From contig WACJ01000523.1 of NCBI GenBank assembly GCA_008973525.1, forward strand, positions 372,001-436,000: a stretch of DNA of 64,000 nt, read 5' to 3'. The notes beneath the pieces were generated by a model. The model had not been told where the DNA came from, searched no databases, and worked only from the letters and a program-made list of their open reading frames with translations. Source of the DNA: Stenopsyche tienmushanensis. Its lineage: Eukaryota > Arthropoda > Insecta > Trichoptera > Stenopsychidae. Below are positions 53,866 to 64,000 of this stretch, in pieces (the stretch's first letter is position 1; each line of letters starts with the position of its first letter). The position numbers and the translations under genes are program-made.

Positions 53866-54454
53866 GGGATCACAATATTCAACATATGAACACTCAATGT
53901 TCAACACTCATTTCAATTTTTAATTCCGCGCGACTTTCACAAAAATGCTCATAACTTATTTTGTAGTAATGCAATTTTTATATTAATTTCACAAATAGAA
54001 TATTATCGAAATCTTTAAAAATCATTTTATATGATGCCATGCGTTTAACATATCGAACGGCTTCCAAATTGTGGACAAGTTTGTATGAAATTCTTCCCAA
54101 AATACATTGCATCGCATTGCATTGCAGCGGCTCCCTGAGTGTTAAAACAGATAATACCAATATATTGAAAATCAAGTAAATCTTCAAATATTTCAGAGCC
54201 AATTTACAATGCAAAACGATGACGATTGCATTTCCAATTGGATTCAAACTGTTACAGCTCGGAAACTGAATTAGTCAGGATTCATATATAGATTTATTAC
54301 ATATCAAGATTATGTTTTTTATTTACAAAGCTCCATCGAAATATCCGCTAATCGATTTGGAGCATAAATAAAAAGAAACACGAAAGAAAGAAGGCGTCGT
54401 TCATCGATCCATTCGAAATACTTAAACAATGTACAAAGTCTTTCAATAATAACG

Positions 54455-54835
54455 CTCTATATTTGTTAGATTATAGCGACATTGTTGTTAAAGAAATATC
54501 TATCAAATGTATTGCGAATTATTTATTAGGATATGGCAAATTATTATGCAAAATTATAGCGCTGAAAAATATGTATAAATTATCAAAATTTATTTTCAAA
54601 ATCAGTACTCCGTTTGAGATCGCCAAAAAAGTCATTTTGATATAAGCATCAATGAGGGGCGCTATAAATTGATGATGAGCATTTTTTTGGCCTAAACTGG
54701 ATGATATAGATATCGACAATATGTGGTTCCAATATGATGGCGCCACATGTCGCACAGCGCGTGCCATGATGGACATTCCGCATGAGCGGTTTCGAGTCAT
54801 CGAAAATTGGACCTCCCGAATACGTTATTTATTAT
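54455..54835 (+). pseudogene. Tc1/mariner transposase relic (QYDGATC block fused to C-terminus)
   Basis: DNMWFQYDGATCRTARAMMD carries the second catalytic Asp (QxDGATCHTA motif). Eight residues on, the frame enters VIENWTSRIR, which belongs near the C-terminus in complete family members, so about 100 codons including the last catalytic residue are deleted. The upstream 54463-54620 DNA matches 25068-25190. Confidence 0.65.
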
Positions 54836-54839
54836 AATT

Positions 54840-56470
54840 AATGCCATAAAATGTTCTTTCTCATAAAATAAAAATTGAGTGGAAACTTCACACACAACTC
54901 GTTTTATTTAGATTCAAAAATCAAGCGTCCTTATTTAAATTCGCTGCAAATTGATCGCGATTCATTACGCAAACAGTTTGCAAATTTGTAAGGCACACCG
55001 CTGATAAAACTTAAATTTTATGGGCCTTTATCAGAACTTAGACATTTTTAGGTGTGATTTTTATTAGTTTACGAGCGAAGATCCGCGCACTTAGGCTCAC
55101 AATAATGAAATTACGGCTCTTTTAAGCGACGTAATGTGCTCCGAGCGAGGATGTTAAGAAACTTGTATTACTTTCAGCCCGGTGGTATTTTCCTTTGAGG
55201 ATACCAGCTGGCCAGGATTCCACAACTTTCCTTATATCAAATCCTTTCTCTAAAATACCCACATCAATGGGCTTTGCGAAAAATTGCGTGAGCATTCCTC
55301 AAAACGGGATCCTTTCATATTTTTTGAACCGTTGAAGGTCAAAACCATTGGATGGAGCCTTTCTTTGTATCGAAATTGCTTAAACCCTTCTGTGCTGATG
55401 CTCCCGAATACAGCATCAGATTTTTTCGTACCATTAATACAACGGCGTTACACAATTTTTCTGAATTTGAGCTCATATCAGACATCTTTATCTTTTAATG
55501 CTTCTAACAAGAAGAAAAAAAACGATATTTTTAAGATCCTATGATTGTTTCAACCTTGGATCCGACAAAAAAGTAGGCGTAGGTTTAATTGAAAATGTGT
55601 TTTATAACATACATCATTTTATTGATATTCTTACATCAACAAGAACAAAAAATACACAAAGAATGAATTATTTATAATATAATTTGAATGCGTAAATTGG
55701 ATCTCGTATCAAATTGGAGCATCGCCATATTTTTCCGCTGATATTTGCCAAATAAAAACTCCGCATTTTAATTTCGTCCAGAAAAAAAATAATATAAAAG
55801 AGTCTTCTTACGTCCAATTCCCGAGTCAATCCTGATCTAAATAATGTATATTATATAAATCCCAAAATACAAATTTATTACTACTTAAATAACGATTTTT
55901 GCTCGAAATTAATTTCGCGCGTTTTTCAAAATTTCTCACTCGAAATTTAAAATCGAAATAAAATGCGTTTTTATAAATATTTTGTTCGACGAAAAATTTA
56001 TACAACGTACATGAAACGCTTATTTAATATTTTAGTAAAAATATAGACGTAAAAAAATTAATTTAAAGCGTTTTTTAAACGTTTCAATCTGACTAAATAA
56101 ATTTCAAACGCATAATTTTAAAACTCTCCAAAAACACTATAGATTGATTTATTTTTAAGTTTTATTCATTGCAATATGATTAACATTATTGTATTTATAT
56201 TTTGATATCAAATGCATTTGAATCATTAACAATAAAAAGGGAGAAATCTCATTCGGAAGATGATTAAATTTTCATCATCATTTGTAATACATTTTTAGTT
56301 AAAATGCGTATATATAAATGCAAAGATTTGTGCTTTTATAATAAAATATTATAGCATAAATTTGGCGACATACACGTGGAAGTCAAAATTCATTTGGCGA
56401 CATTGTTCAGTTTATTTTGATCAGTTTTAGCTTCTTGATATGTAAAATTTTCGCATAAAAGCGCAGTTTT
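54840..56470. other. No gene recognised; GC-richer at 54980-55420
   Basis: A plus frame of 86 codons (55284-55544) has no ATG at its start and no domain. The rest is AT-rich. Confidence 0.3.
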
Positions 56471-56477
56471 CAGCAGT

Positions 56478-56870
56478 AAAGAGGATAAAACCCTGGATAA
56501 CGACGTTCTACGATATTTAATGGAGACAAATCTAGGTCTTTCTATTGATGGATTAGCTGAGAAATTCGTACAGAAGTCATCAATAAACACAACATTATCT
56601 TGTACCAGGATAACGCGAGATTCAGACAAAAATACCATTTAAAATGATAAGAGACTTTAAATGGGATTTATTATTGCATCCATCTTGTCCTACTAGTCTT
56701 GCTCCTTTGGATTTTAAATTGTTTCCCGTATTAAAGCAGTTTTGGGATATAAAAAAATACAAATTTGGAAGAATTTGATAAACTCCTATTCATCATTTTT
56801 TGCTTTTAAATCGAAGAATTTCTGCGTTCTTTCATTATATCTATTAAATTGATATAAAAATGGCACGTAT
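56478..56870 (+). pseudogene. Mariner-like transposase relic (HTH and catalytic pieces)
   Basis: DNA matching 11984-12050 at its start (GACGTTCTACGA, ATTGATGGATTAGCTGAG). Then LYQDNARF (the second Asp block, HxDNARxH in the family), PSCPTSLAPLDFKLFPVLKQ (YSPDLAPSDFHLFPxLK, with the third Asp changed to LD, still Asp), and FLLLNRRISAFF for the C-terminal region. Stops interrupt all frames. Part of the interior is deleted between the HTH and the QDNAR block. Confidence 0.7.
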
Positions 56871-57299
56871 TCTAGGCATTAATGATATTTTATGTTCAAT
56901 AATCGTCTTTTTTAGTTGTCTTGCTTCAAATTCATCCTTATTTTGAATATGTTATATTCCTTATTGAATTTATTAGATGCATAAAACTTGAAAGCCTGCC
57001 GTTTAAATGCAAGAAAAATAAATATAGTCAGATACGACGAAGATAGAACCGAGTGCTGTCCCGAAGAGGTTCCACAATGGCACCCCGGAGATTTTAAAAG
57101 TCCTCAAAAACTCTTCAGCTTTTGTTGAGATCTAAAACATGAGACGTGGCTCGAAATTCTGGAATTTCGCAAAGATTTCTCAACCAATGGTGACCATTGA
57201 ATTTAACAATTTGACAACAATATCATGCAATCCGACTTTTAAATGAGATATTCAAATTTTTACTGTAACAAGATAACATTTAGACACACGAGCCTCGGC

Positions 57300-58110
57300 A
57301 AAATTATTCCTGGAGGAGGCTGTCAAAAATAAGATTTCCCATTACATTTCAGTGACATTGAAAAATTGTCAGGCATAATACGCACTTCAAATTTTGACAG
57401 GGACATTTATTTGACTTCCTCGTTTCTGTATCTCGAGATTTAAACGTCTATTTGCATTCGATAGTGAAAGTTCCGGATGGACCGATACACTATTAGTTCT
57501 TTCTATTGAGTTTCTCTAAGGTTCTGTTAATTTCCGACGGAAGGAAGATAAAAGGAACTAATAAATCAATCCAGATTCAGCCCGTCGGAGATTTGAAGGA
57601 GGAATCCCGCGGCGGATAATTTCGCCCTGCGATCCCCGTATATTGTTTCCGGTCTTTAATTTGCCTGAAAAAATTAATTACAAGGGTTGTGCGAAGGCCT
57701 TTCGACCACCTGAGGGTATATTACGAAAAATTCCTCCCCGGAATGACCGTCGTTTCCTAGCATTCGGGACGACAATGAGGACTGGCCGTTCTAAAAATTT
57801 ACGATTTAGGGGGGCGATTCCTGCACGTCATGGCGCCTAGGACCGGGAGATTTGGATGGGGATGTCGAGCCTCTACGAATTGAATAATCCATCGGGATAT
57901 GTTTACATTGCGTTATAATTCATAATATGCTTGCGGAATTCGCTCCGTTCGTTCCCCGGCGCCGGGAATTTCGACTAAATCGTAAAATTTCCGGGACGTT
58001 TGTTTTAAATTAGGGATTGTTGCGAAATGCAGGACGTGCGAATGCCCCTTTTATTGACACCCGCGAAATATTCCTCCCTTACAAAATTATCCTCGATGCA
58101 TAAAGACGAA
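57300..58110. other. Unique GC-richer island upstream of the minus-strand intron
   Basis: Balanced composition, no repeat match. Overlapping short frames on both strands without domain. If the promoter at 58430-58700 is real, this lies in the first intron of that gene, a usual place for enhancers. Confidence 0.3.
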
Positions 58111-58429
58111 ATATTAATTAAATTTATATAATTAACATCAAACACATCCACATATATGATTGCATTCGATCAAATCAGTATTAATAACAGATAAATTATT
58201 TTTTAAAAATAAATAATGCGAGCGCGTCGATGACAACAATAAACAACGAGTTTGACACTTGCATTCATAAATTTGGCCATAAAAGCTCGAAATGCGACCT
58301 TTGAAATATTTTCACGCTCGCCGGTCGATGTCAAACGATTGTTTATTTAATATTTTTTTTAATAACGGATCGCGATTTAAATGCGTCCGAAAATTTTTGC
58401 AGGTGTAAATGAATATAGAAAAATATTAC

Positions 58430-58660
58430 CTTCTCGCGTGATAACAAGAAAACACGGCACAAACACTAACAGGACGAAAACAAATCGGCGTTCGCGTTGA
58501 CGTCGCGTTCGCGCACAGTCGGTGGAGCAAAGAGACCCGGGGTGGAAGCGGGCGAGGCGCAACCTCACGGCGCGACAGCCGAGCCACTACTGCTCTGCCA
58601 GCCGCCGAAATGCACTTCTGTTGTGGCCGATATGCGAGTGTGTGTGTGATGCGACACACA
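58430..58660 (-). promoter_or_regulatory. Probable promoter and non-coding first exon of a minus-strand gene
   Basis: The most CpG-dense stretch of the window. On the minus strand it ends in a good splice donor, CACGCGAGAAG|GTAATATT (exon end 58430). All three minus frames lack a convincing ATG frame into the donor, so the exon is likely 5' UTR. The likely transcription start lies between 58580 and 58680, next to GGCAGAGCAGTAGTGGCTCG. No TATA box, as usual for CpG-rich insect promoters. The body of the gene would lie to the left, across much of this window, but I found no matching coding exon on the minus strand. Confidence 0.45.
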
Positions 58661-58682
58661 CACGCACACATACACACCCTGT
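58638..58682. repeat. Inverted dinucleotide tract (GT)n-ATGCGA-(CA)n
   Basis: AGTGTGTGTGTGATGCGACA and then CACACACGCACACATACACA. The two arms are complementary and alternate purine/pyrimidine, so the tract could form a hairpin or Z-DNA just upstream of the presumed transcription start. Confidence 0.6.
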
Positions 58683-58881
58683 CCAAACGACTACCAGAGA
58701 TCGTCAAATCAACCGCGGCGGGAAAATCTCCATTTTTGAACCAACACACAACCATAATACATCATCGACCATCAATATAAAAATACATTTATGGCACACA
58801 TCTAAATCAATTTTATTATCAACCCGCTACACATTTTATACAGCATATAATAATAATAAAAGTATAAATGTTTATGTAGTA

Positions 58882-59405
58882 TTGGGTGTGTGAATAAGTT
58901 CCTGCCGTTTCCAAATAAATCGTATTTGCTTGGAATATTATTACAATATTTTATTCGAAAGAAATCCGCAACTGAAACACATTGAACCCTCGCGGAGACA
59001 TATGATGATCATGCTCTTGCGGAAATAACATTTAGATATCGATTTAATTGCTTTAAAAATAATTATTTTGATGGAAATACTAATACAGAATGATACAATA
59101 TGAAAGATTTTAGATGGAATATCCATGGTTCCAAGCTCATGTTCTATGTTTGGTGAGATCAGCTGGTATTATGAATAGTTCCAACCCAACCAAAATATCA
59201 CAGGAGATCTTTACCCAAAGAATTGATACGTTTGAGCTGGGTATTGAAGAAAAAGCGGCCACAATACGCCCAAAATCACAACAAGGTGATTTTGCAACAT
59301 GACAACGATAGATTGTATGTAGCATCATCAATAAAAAGATTTACCCCATACATCGTACTCTACTGACATTGCTCCTTCTGATTACCACTTTTTCGATGGA
59401 TGACT
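58882..59405 (+). mobile_element. Mariner relic with 5' terminal repeat
   Basis: TTGGGTGTGTGAATAAGTTC followed by CTGCCGTTTCC is a mariner-type terminal repeat. From 59150 the frame reads SAGIMNSSNPTKISQEIFTQ then RIDTFELGIEEK (the GVIYYELLxPxQTI...L..AL.EKRP segment) and, one frame on, NHNKVILQHDNDRLYVASSI, the second catalytic Asp block. It ends DYHF-like at about 59390. The N-terminal half has been deleted between 58940 and 59110, and the 3' end is missing. Confidence 0.7.
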
Positions 59406-59409
59406 CTGA

Positions 59410-59590
59410 CGATATCATATGTAAAAATAAAAAAATAAAGTAAATAAAAAAACTAAAAATAGTAAACAACTAGTGGAATGATTTAAAGTCAGCGTCTCCA
59501 ATTATGTAATATGAACACTATCGTAAATGTTCATTTTGTGATTGAAAATGAACGTTCGCTGTACAAATTCTGATAATCAACCTAGTAGAT
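59410..59590. other. AT-rich interval, no gene
   Basis: Nothing recognised. Confidence 0.4.
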
Positions 59591-59591
59591 T

Positions 59592-59670
59592 AAAAACTTT
59601 TTGAGGCCTCATAAAATTTATGAGGCTCCCTGAATTTTTTGAGGCCCGAGGGGCGCGCTTTTTGCGTTTA
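59592..59670 (-). mobile_element. hAT-like end fragment, inverted partner of 63159-63255
   Basis: ACTTTTTGAGGCCTCATAAA, GGCTCCCTGAATTTTTTGAG and GCCCGAGGGGCGCGC match 63255-63185 in reverse. The CAG end itself is decayed here. Confidence 0.5.
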
Positions 59671-59679
59671 TAGATAAAT

Positions 59680-61265
59680 CGATTCTTCTAAATGCATTTC
59701 TATTTTTTTAATTGGTTCCCCAACCGCGAACTGCTTTTTAATTAATTTAACCATTATAGAATTTTAAAACAAACTATATTACAAATTTGGTTACAATACG
59801 TTGGCTTGTTAAAGTTAACTAAGTCATATAAATGTGAAGAATAATCTTCGAAATGAAAGTCTTTATGTTATATCTTTATATAGGAGAAATTCTGAAATAT
59901 GCTACTCATGTTTTTTTTTAAAAACAATGCAGTTCCCGGGAATAGATATAAAAAATATTATACTGTGTATATTTAAATGTATTGTATATTTATTTAGTTA
60001 GCAACAAATTTTAAATGCAACAATTAGAACTAGTTTATGAAACACCACATTTTCCGAGAAAAAAGCTAAAAATTTTCAGTTGATGTTGCATAATAATGAT
60101 TTGTAAAAATATGTTTAAGTACAACTGATGCAAAATAAAGACTGATCATTTAAGAGCAATATTTAATAATACTTTATGAACGTGTATAGGATGCATTACT
60201 TTATAAATAATCGTTAGAATACATACTCATTAAAGTGGTGAATATAAATTTGTTTTTGTGTTATAAATTTAAAAAAACAGCTTATCTTACATATTATTAT
60301 TTATTTTTGGGATATATTAATAAAACATAATCATTTTTATATTTTTATCGAACACTCAATAGAGTGTTGCATATAAAGCGTTCGATTTAATAAGTGCAAG
60401 TTGCAAGGTGCAAGTTGATGCACTCGTGCTAAAAAGGTTGCGAGCGTCTGGCAATGGTTACTTACCCCGGCCGAGTACTGTACTATTCGCTGTAGGGAGG
60501 TTTGTACATATACCAACCAGGCGTTCACAATTGGCGGTTCGAGAGCCATTAAAAATATTTTTATTCTTATACATATGCGCTTTTAAATTGAAATATGCCG
60601 TGAAATATCGATGGAAAAAATCGCAATAAATTATTTTACAGTCGAATATTTTCTAGCGCATTTGTCGTTTATTTTACCAAGTTCAATGCTCACATAATAC
60701 GCAATCTCGTATCGTTTTCCTGTACTGATATGATAAAAGCAAATATTGATTTGGCTGGAAACAGTTAAAAATTAACATCAATATTGACTTTGAATCATAT
60801 GTAAATGATAACATAAAATCAATTGGGTAAATACGCTTTTAATTCAACAATTATTATGTTCCCGCATTTATCATTAGATTCATTCAAATCTTTCAAATAT
60901 AATAGGTCAGCATCTCAAGTGACTGGCTGAAAATGCTGCAAATAGCTTCAATATATTTTTAAAATTTGAATTTCAAAATACTGTAAGCTAATGATATGTA
61001 ACTAGCCTTCATTGAAAATGTATTCGCTTTTTGTAACAAAAATTGATTGCTCAACGCCAAAGAACGTATAATAGATTCAGACTTGCATGTGGAAATAAAT
61101 TTCAGCATATAAGTTGCTTATTAAAATTTATAGAATTCGTTTTCAAACCAAATGTTAAATGCGTTCTCATAAAATGTGGAAATTAATTTTAGTTAAACGG
61201 AGTTAATTTTAAATTGATTTACACATAAATGCTATATTCGCATGAACACCACTTATCGTCCCCAC
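59680..61265. other. AT-rich interval; one tRNA-like patch at 60395-60545
   Basis: The patch is GC-richer, with a small direct repeat GCAAGTTGCAAGGTGCAAGT and a B-box-like GGTTCGAGAGCC (60536-60547). I cannot fold a tRNA. It may be the head of a SINE. The rest is AT-rich without genes. Confidence 0.3.
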
Positions 61266-61269
61266 AAAT

Positions 61270-61460
61270 CTACTTTTCTTTCAAAAGCGCGCAGCGTGAG
61301 TGAAGCTTGTATATCAACAAATGAACCTTAACACTATTGATATTGTTGGTTTTTTGTATTAGTACACAATATTTGTTCATTTCTTCGGAAGATTTCGTTT
61401 ATTTTGTCGTCATCTGTTGATGTTTGATGTGATGACTTTATTTTGTACTCTATGAAAAAA
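61270..61460 (-). repeat. Dispersed repeat C, inverted long copy
   Basis: Carries both halves of the repeat as in 6275-6545: GATGACTTTATTTTGTACTC and TATGAAAAAAGG on the right, AGCGTGAGTGAAGCTTGTAT on the left. Confidence 0.5.
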
Positions 61461-61804
61461 GGAAAATTGAAATCTTACTCTACAATCTAAATTTGTAGAT
61501 AGTCATAGGTAAAATGTGTCGATCGAAAATGATAAGAAACCTACCCTCGAGCATAATAGGAAGAAAATAATTTAATTTTGCAATATATTCCTGGTTGAAG
61601 ATGAAGTTATGCGCACGATGCAGGTGAATGAGAACTTCGCCTGTTTTATGGTCGGCGGCTTATTTTGGTATGGAAATGGAAGTGGTTTATATTCTCAGAA
61701 AGGAGCTGAACACGTTAGTAAGAAAAATAGTTGACGACTCGTGAATGAAACCGCTTTACATAACTGGGTATAAGTGAACGTGCAACCTTTGAGAGAGAGT
61801 TGCT

Positions 61805-61875
61805 GGAGAAGGGGGCCCTGGAGGGGGCCCAGGAGGGGGCCCTGCAGGGTGGAGGGGCGAGGGGTGAGGGTGAGT
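61805..61875 (+). repeat. GC-rich minisatellite with GGGGGCCC palindromes
   Basis: GGAGAAGGGGGCCCTGGAGG, then GGGCCCAGGAGGGGGCCCTG and GGTGGAGGGGCGAGGGG. About three units of 14-16 bp with repeated GGGGGCCC. It stands out strongly from the AT-rich surroundings and contains G-runs that could form a G-quadruplex. Confidence 0.65.
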
Positions 61876-61879
61876 CTCG

Positions 61880-63055
61880 GCTTCGTGTAATCGCCCGATC
61901 AAAATAATATCACAGCAACGCCCCATCAGGGATCAATCCCCGACATCATCCAAGATCGAGCCATCGACCAGCAGCGCACATTCTCTCACAGATGACCACG
62001 TGTTAACTCCGCCTCCCATCCTAGATCCTCCATTCATAAATCAAATCAAAGTCGAACATTAGATCCTAATCTTCCGCTAAAAAAATTGATTTATTGCTTC
62101 GAGATGCTCATTGGATCATCTTCCAAAAATAGCCTCAGAGCAAAATCACCACATCATCCCGATCATATCCACAAAAGGACAAAGGCTCTTCGAGCATGCT
62201 TCCATTCATCCCAATCTAATTTATCTGATTTCATCAATACACCTGATTTCCATTGTTTGCTTCTGGATTCCATTTTCCATCCGTTTGCCTTGATATACGC
62301 CCTGGCATTACCATTAGAAACCAGTAGAAATATCACATATTAGAGATCTGTGCAAGAGATTGCATGCAATGTAATCAACTTCATTTTTTCATCTTCATCA
62401 TCAATATAAATTGAAGAAAAATCTTCTTTAGCTTCTATATAAAAAAAAGACGTTCCACTAGACGTGATTAAGTACTTTGAATTTTCTTGAGGGCACGACT
62501 CAAAACTAGATCGGTGTTAAGCGGCGTGCAAGAACAGAACATGTTTGTTGACTTTATCCCTTTTTTTTAACAACAACGGTTTCACATTTTTTTTTCAAAA
62601 GGTCAGCATATGAAGCAACATCAATTATCGAACCTTTAGCAAAATATTCAGTCAATTGGATCAATTTAAGGCTCCAAGAAATCACCAATATTTGAGTTGA
62701 TTTTATACTGTGAATTTATTTTAAACAATTTTTTATTTTCCTTCGTTTCCTACTGGAATAATTGGGTCCATTTTTAAAAAATACTATGTTTGAATACATT
62801 AAGTTCTATGTGTGCTTATGGAAATAATCTAAAACATTGTAATTCAATTAATGATCGCAATTATTTTCATTGATTTCAAATCATTTGATGTTAATTAAAA
62901 TAGTCTGGAAATTCTTGTGTTATCCCACTCTTGAATAAAACCTTCTTTCATCGAAAAATATAATCAATGTCGCATTTTATGTATGTGAAATTGACTTATT
63001 ATAATATTTTATACGTCAATTATTATTTAATATTAACAATTTACGGTTCGCAACC
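61880..63055. other. No gene recognised
   Basis: 61900-62340 is unique and less AT-rich (TCATC/GATCAT words). A plus frame of 85 codons at 62086-62343 has no domain. The rest is AT-rich. Confidence 0.3.
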
Positions 63056-63089
63056 GCGTTTTCGCATTACACCATAAATAACCTTTTAA

Positions 63090-63140
63090 CGACATTTTAT
63101 ACGGTTATGGCGCGAAAATGTGGTCATAGATCGTAAAGAG
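63090..63140 (+). mobile_element. piggyBac-like right end
   Basis: GTCATAGATCGTAAAGAG directly before TTAA (63141-63144). Reversed, CTCTTTACGATC resembles the left end at 147 (CTCTTTACAGTC). The opposite end was not found. Confidence 0.35.
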
Positions 63141-63158
63141 TTAATTTATAAGAATTTG

Positions 63159-63255
63159 CAGTGGAGGATCTACCTATATGCGCAGAAGGCGTACGCCTTG
63201 GGCCTCAAAATTCAGGGGGCCTTATGAGTTTTAAGGCGCCTTAAAAAGTTATAGC
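63159..63255 (+). mobile_element. hAT-like terminal region
   Basis: CAGTGGAGGATCTACCTATA begins like the CAGTGGCGGATCTA ends common in insect hAT elements. It is followed by GGCCTCAAAATTCAGGGGGC, shared inverted with 59592-59670. An R1 fragment begins soon after and probably inserted here. Confidence 0.5.
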
Positions 63256-63289
63256 AAAGTTTAAAAACCAAATCTAGGTGTCTTGGGTA

Positions 63290-64000
63290 CACGCTGCTCG
63301 CGAAATGCGAAGATATAATCAGAAGAGCAAAGAAATAACTCTCAGAAGCTGATCTGGAGCTCTCAGTCCACAAAACCGAAGCTATTTTATTTTCAAGACG
63401 CAGGAAACTAAAATTCTCTAGGTCGATCCGATACTTGGGGGTGCAAATTGATGACAAACTCCGAGTACACAGAAAAGGCGGCAGTGAAGACGATCCGGAT
63501 CGCTAAGAGTCTGATCAGGCTGACGCGTAACATCAGAGGGCCGAAGACTACACAAAGAAAAATTGTGCAACGAAGTAGTGCACTCGGCACTATTGTATGA
63601 TGCCCCAATATGGGCCTACGCATTACAAACTCAAAGGGCAAGGCTCAATATAGCCAGGGTACGGCGCAGAAGCAGAAGACGTTATTCTGGTACTGATTGC
63701 CATATCGCCAATTGACTTGTTCGCCCAAGAGAGACAGACTGTCTAAAAAGAAACAAAAAAGAAGGCTGTTAGATAAAGCATCATGGCGGTGTGGCAGTCC
63801 CGATGGAACAGCTCCACAAAATGTCGGTGGATATACCGATTGATCCCAGACTTGGAAGAGTGAAACAGAGGAAAACATGATCAGCTGTGTTACCATCTGA
63901 CCCAGGTCCTTATCGGGCATGGATACTTTGGAGCGTATTTCCACAAAATAGCCGAAGATACAAGCCCGGATTGCCATAATTGTGGAATAAACAACGACGA
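63290..64000 (+). pseudogene. R1-clade reverse transcriptase fragment, runs off the window
   Basis: After frameshift corrections: CEDIIRRAKK, LSEADLELSVHKTEAILFSR, FSRSIRYLGVQIDDKLRVH (post-palm region), MMPQYG for the LYGAPVWA block, AEDVILVLIAI-like residues, a run like MAVWQSRWNSSTKCRWIYRL, and LIGHGYFGAYF, SPDCHNCGINND, the zinc-knuckle-like C-terminus. The YADD box lies before the truncated 5' end. The wording is close to the copy at 33719 (IRRARKWLSEA, IDDK), so both belong to one subfamily. It continues beyond 64000. Confidence 0.8.

Noticed and set aside
55284..55544. 86-codon frame as a gene
   Set aside because: Begins at a non-ATG codon, ends in a poly-Lys run from an A-tract, and has no domain.
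58426..58755. 109-codon minus-strand frame as the coding start of the CpG-rich gene
   Set aside because: The frame crosses the predicted splice donor and reads through the (CA)n tract. The exon is better explained as 5' UTR.
60395..60550. tRNA gene
   Set aside because: GGTTCGAGAGCC resembles a B box but no cloverleaf can be formed. At most a SINE head.

Overview
The window looks like gene-poor, AT-rich euchromatin from an arthropod, most probably an insect. I base this on the repeats: many decayed Tc1/mariner transposase relics of several subfamilies, four fragments of R1-clade non-LTR retrotransposons, piggyBac-type MITEs flanked by TTAA, hAT, pogo-like and LTR-retrotransposon debris, and no bacterial operons. 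No intact long gene is present. The longest open frame (about 220 codons) is a piece of R1 reverse transcriptase, and the other long frames are TE debris, chance frames, or begin only at non-ATG codons. Layout: 0.1-1.2 kb piggyBac MITE and a TA-flanked MITE (called family A here). 2.3-3.7 kb small coding-like pieces. 3.8-5 kb short family A copy and a tRNA-derived SINE-like stretch. 6-9 kb repeats O and C, mariner relics, a hAT MITE. 9.7-10.5 kb unique GC-richer island. 11.1-13.3 kb nested hAT / family A / mariner / LTR debris and a coding-like island. 14.7-16.2 kb complete piggyBac MITE, mariner relic, repeat B. 17.7-19.2 kb R1 relic. 20.5-21.7 kb unique island. 21.9-22.7 kb full-length family A. 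23.4-26.5 kb Tc1/mariner ends and relics. 27.2-28.0 kb unique island, then a piggyBac MITE. 28.5-32 kb mariner, ZBED/Buster-like hAT relic, repeat B with an LTR end. 33.1 kb best internal-exon candidate. 33.7-35.3 kb two R1 fragments in a row. 37 kb small TATA-driven gene-like unit. 40-50 kb family A, B and C, mariner and piggyBac copies and LTR pieces. 50.9-51.6 kb unique island with a 41-codon ORF. 52.6-59.4 kb RTE-like tail repeats and mariner relics. 58.4-58.7 kb CpG-rich probable promoter and non-coding first exon of a minus-strand gene. 61.8 kb GC-rich minisatellite. 63.2 kb to the end, hAT end and R1 fragment running off the window. Host-gene evidence is thin: the minus-strand promoter/first exon with a splice donor (58.43 kb), a plus-strand internal exon candidate with branch point, acceptor and donor (33.11-33.24 kb), a possible terminal exon (3.55 kb) and a small TATA-box unit (36.96-37.5 kb). 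Between the repeats lie about a dozen unique, GC-richer islands with recurring CATAAA/TTTATG words. These may be cis-regulatory DNA of a neighbouring developmental gene; that is inference. I see no CRISPR array, rRNA, convincing functional tRNA or novel multi-gene system. The most original material is the architecture of the repeats: family A with its re-used subterminal motif, and repeat B adjoining a tRNA-Leu-type primer-binding sequence. Family letters (A, B, C, D, E, N, O, P) are mine. All similarity statements come from reading the sequence and from memory of protein families; no search was run.
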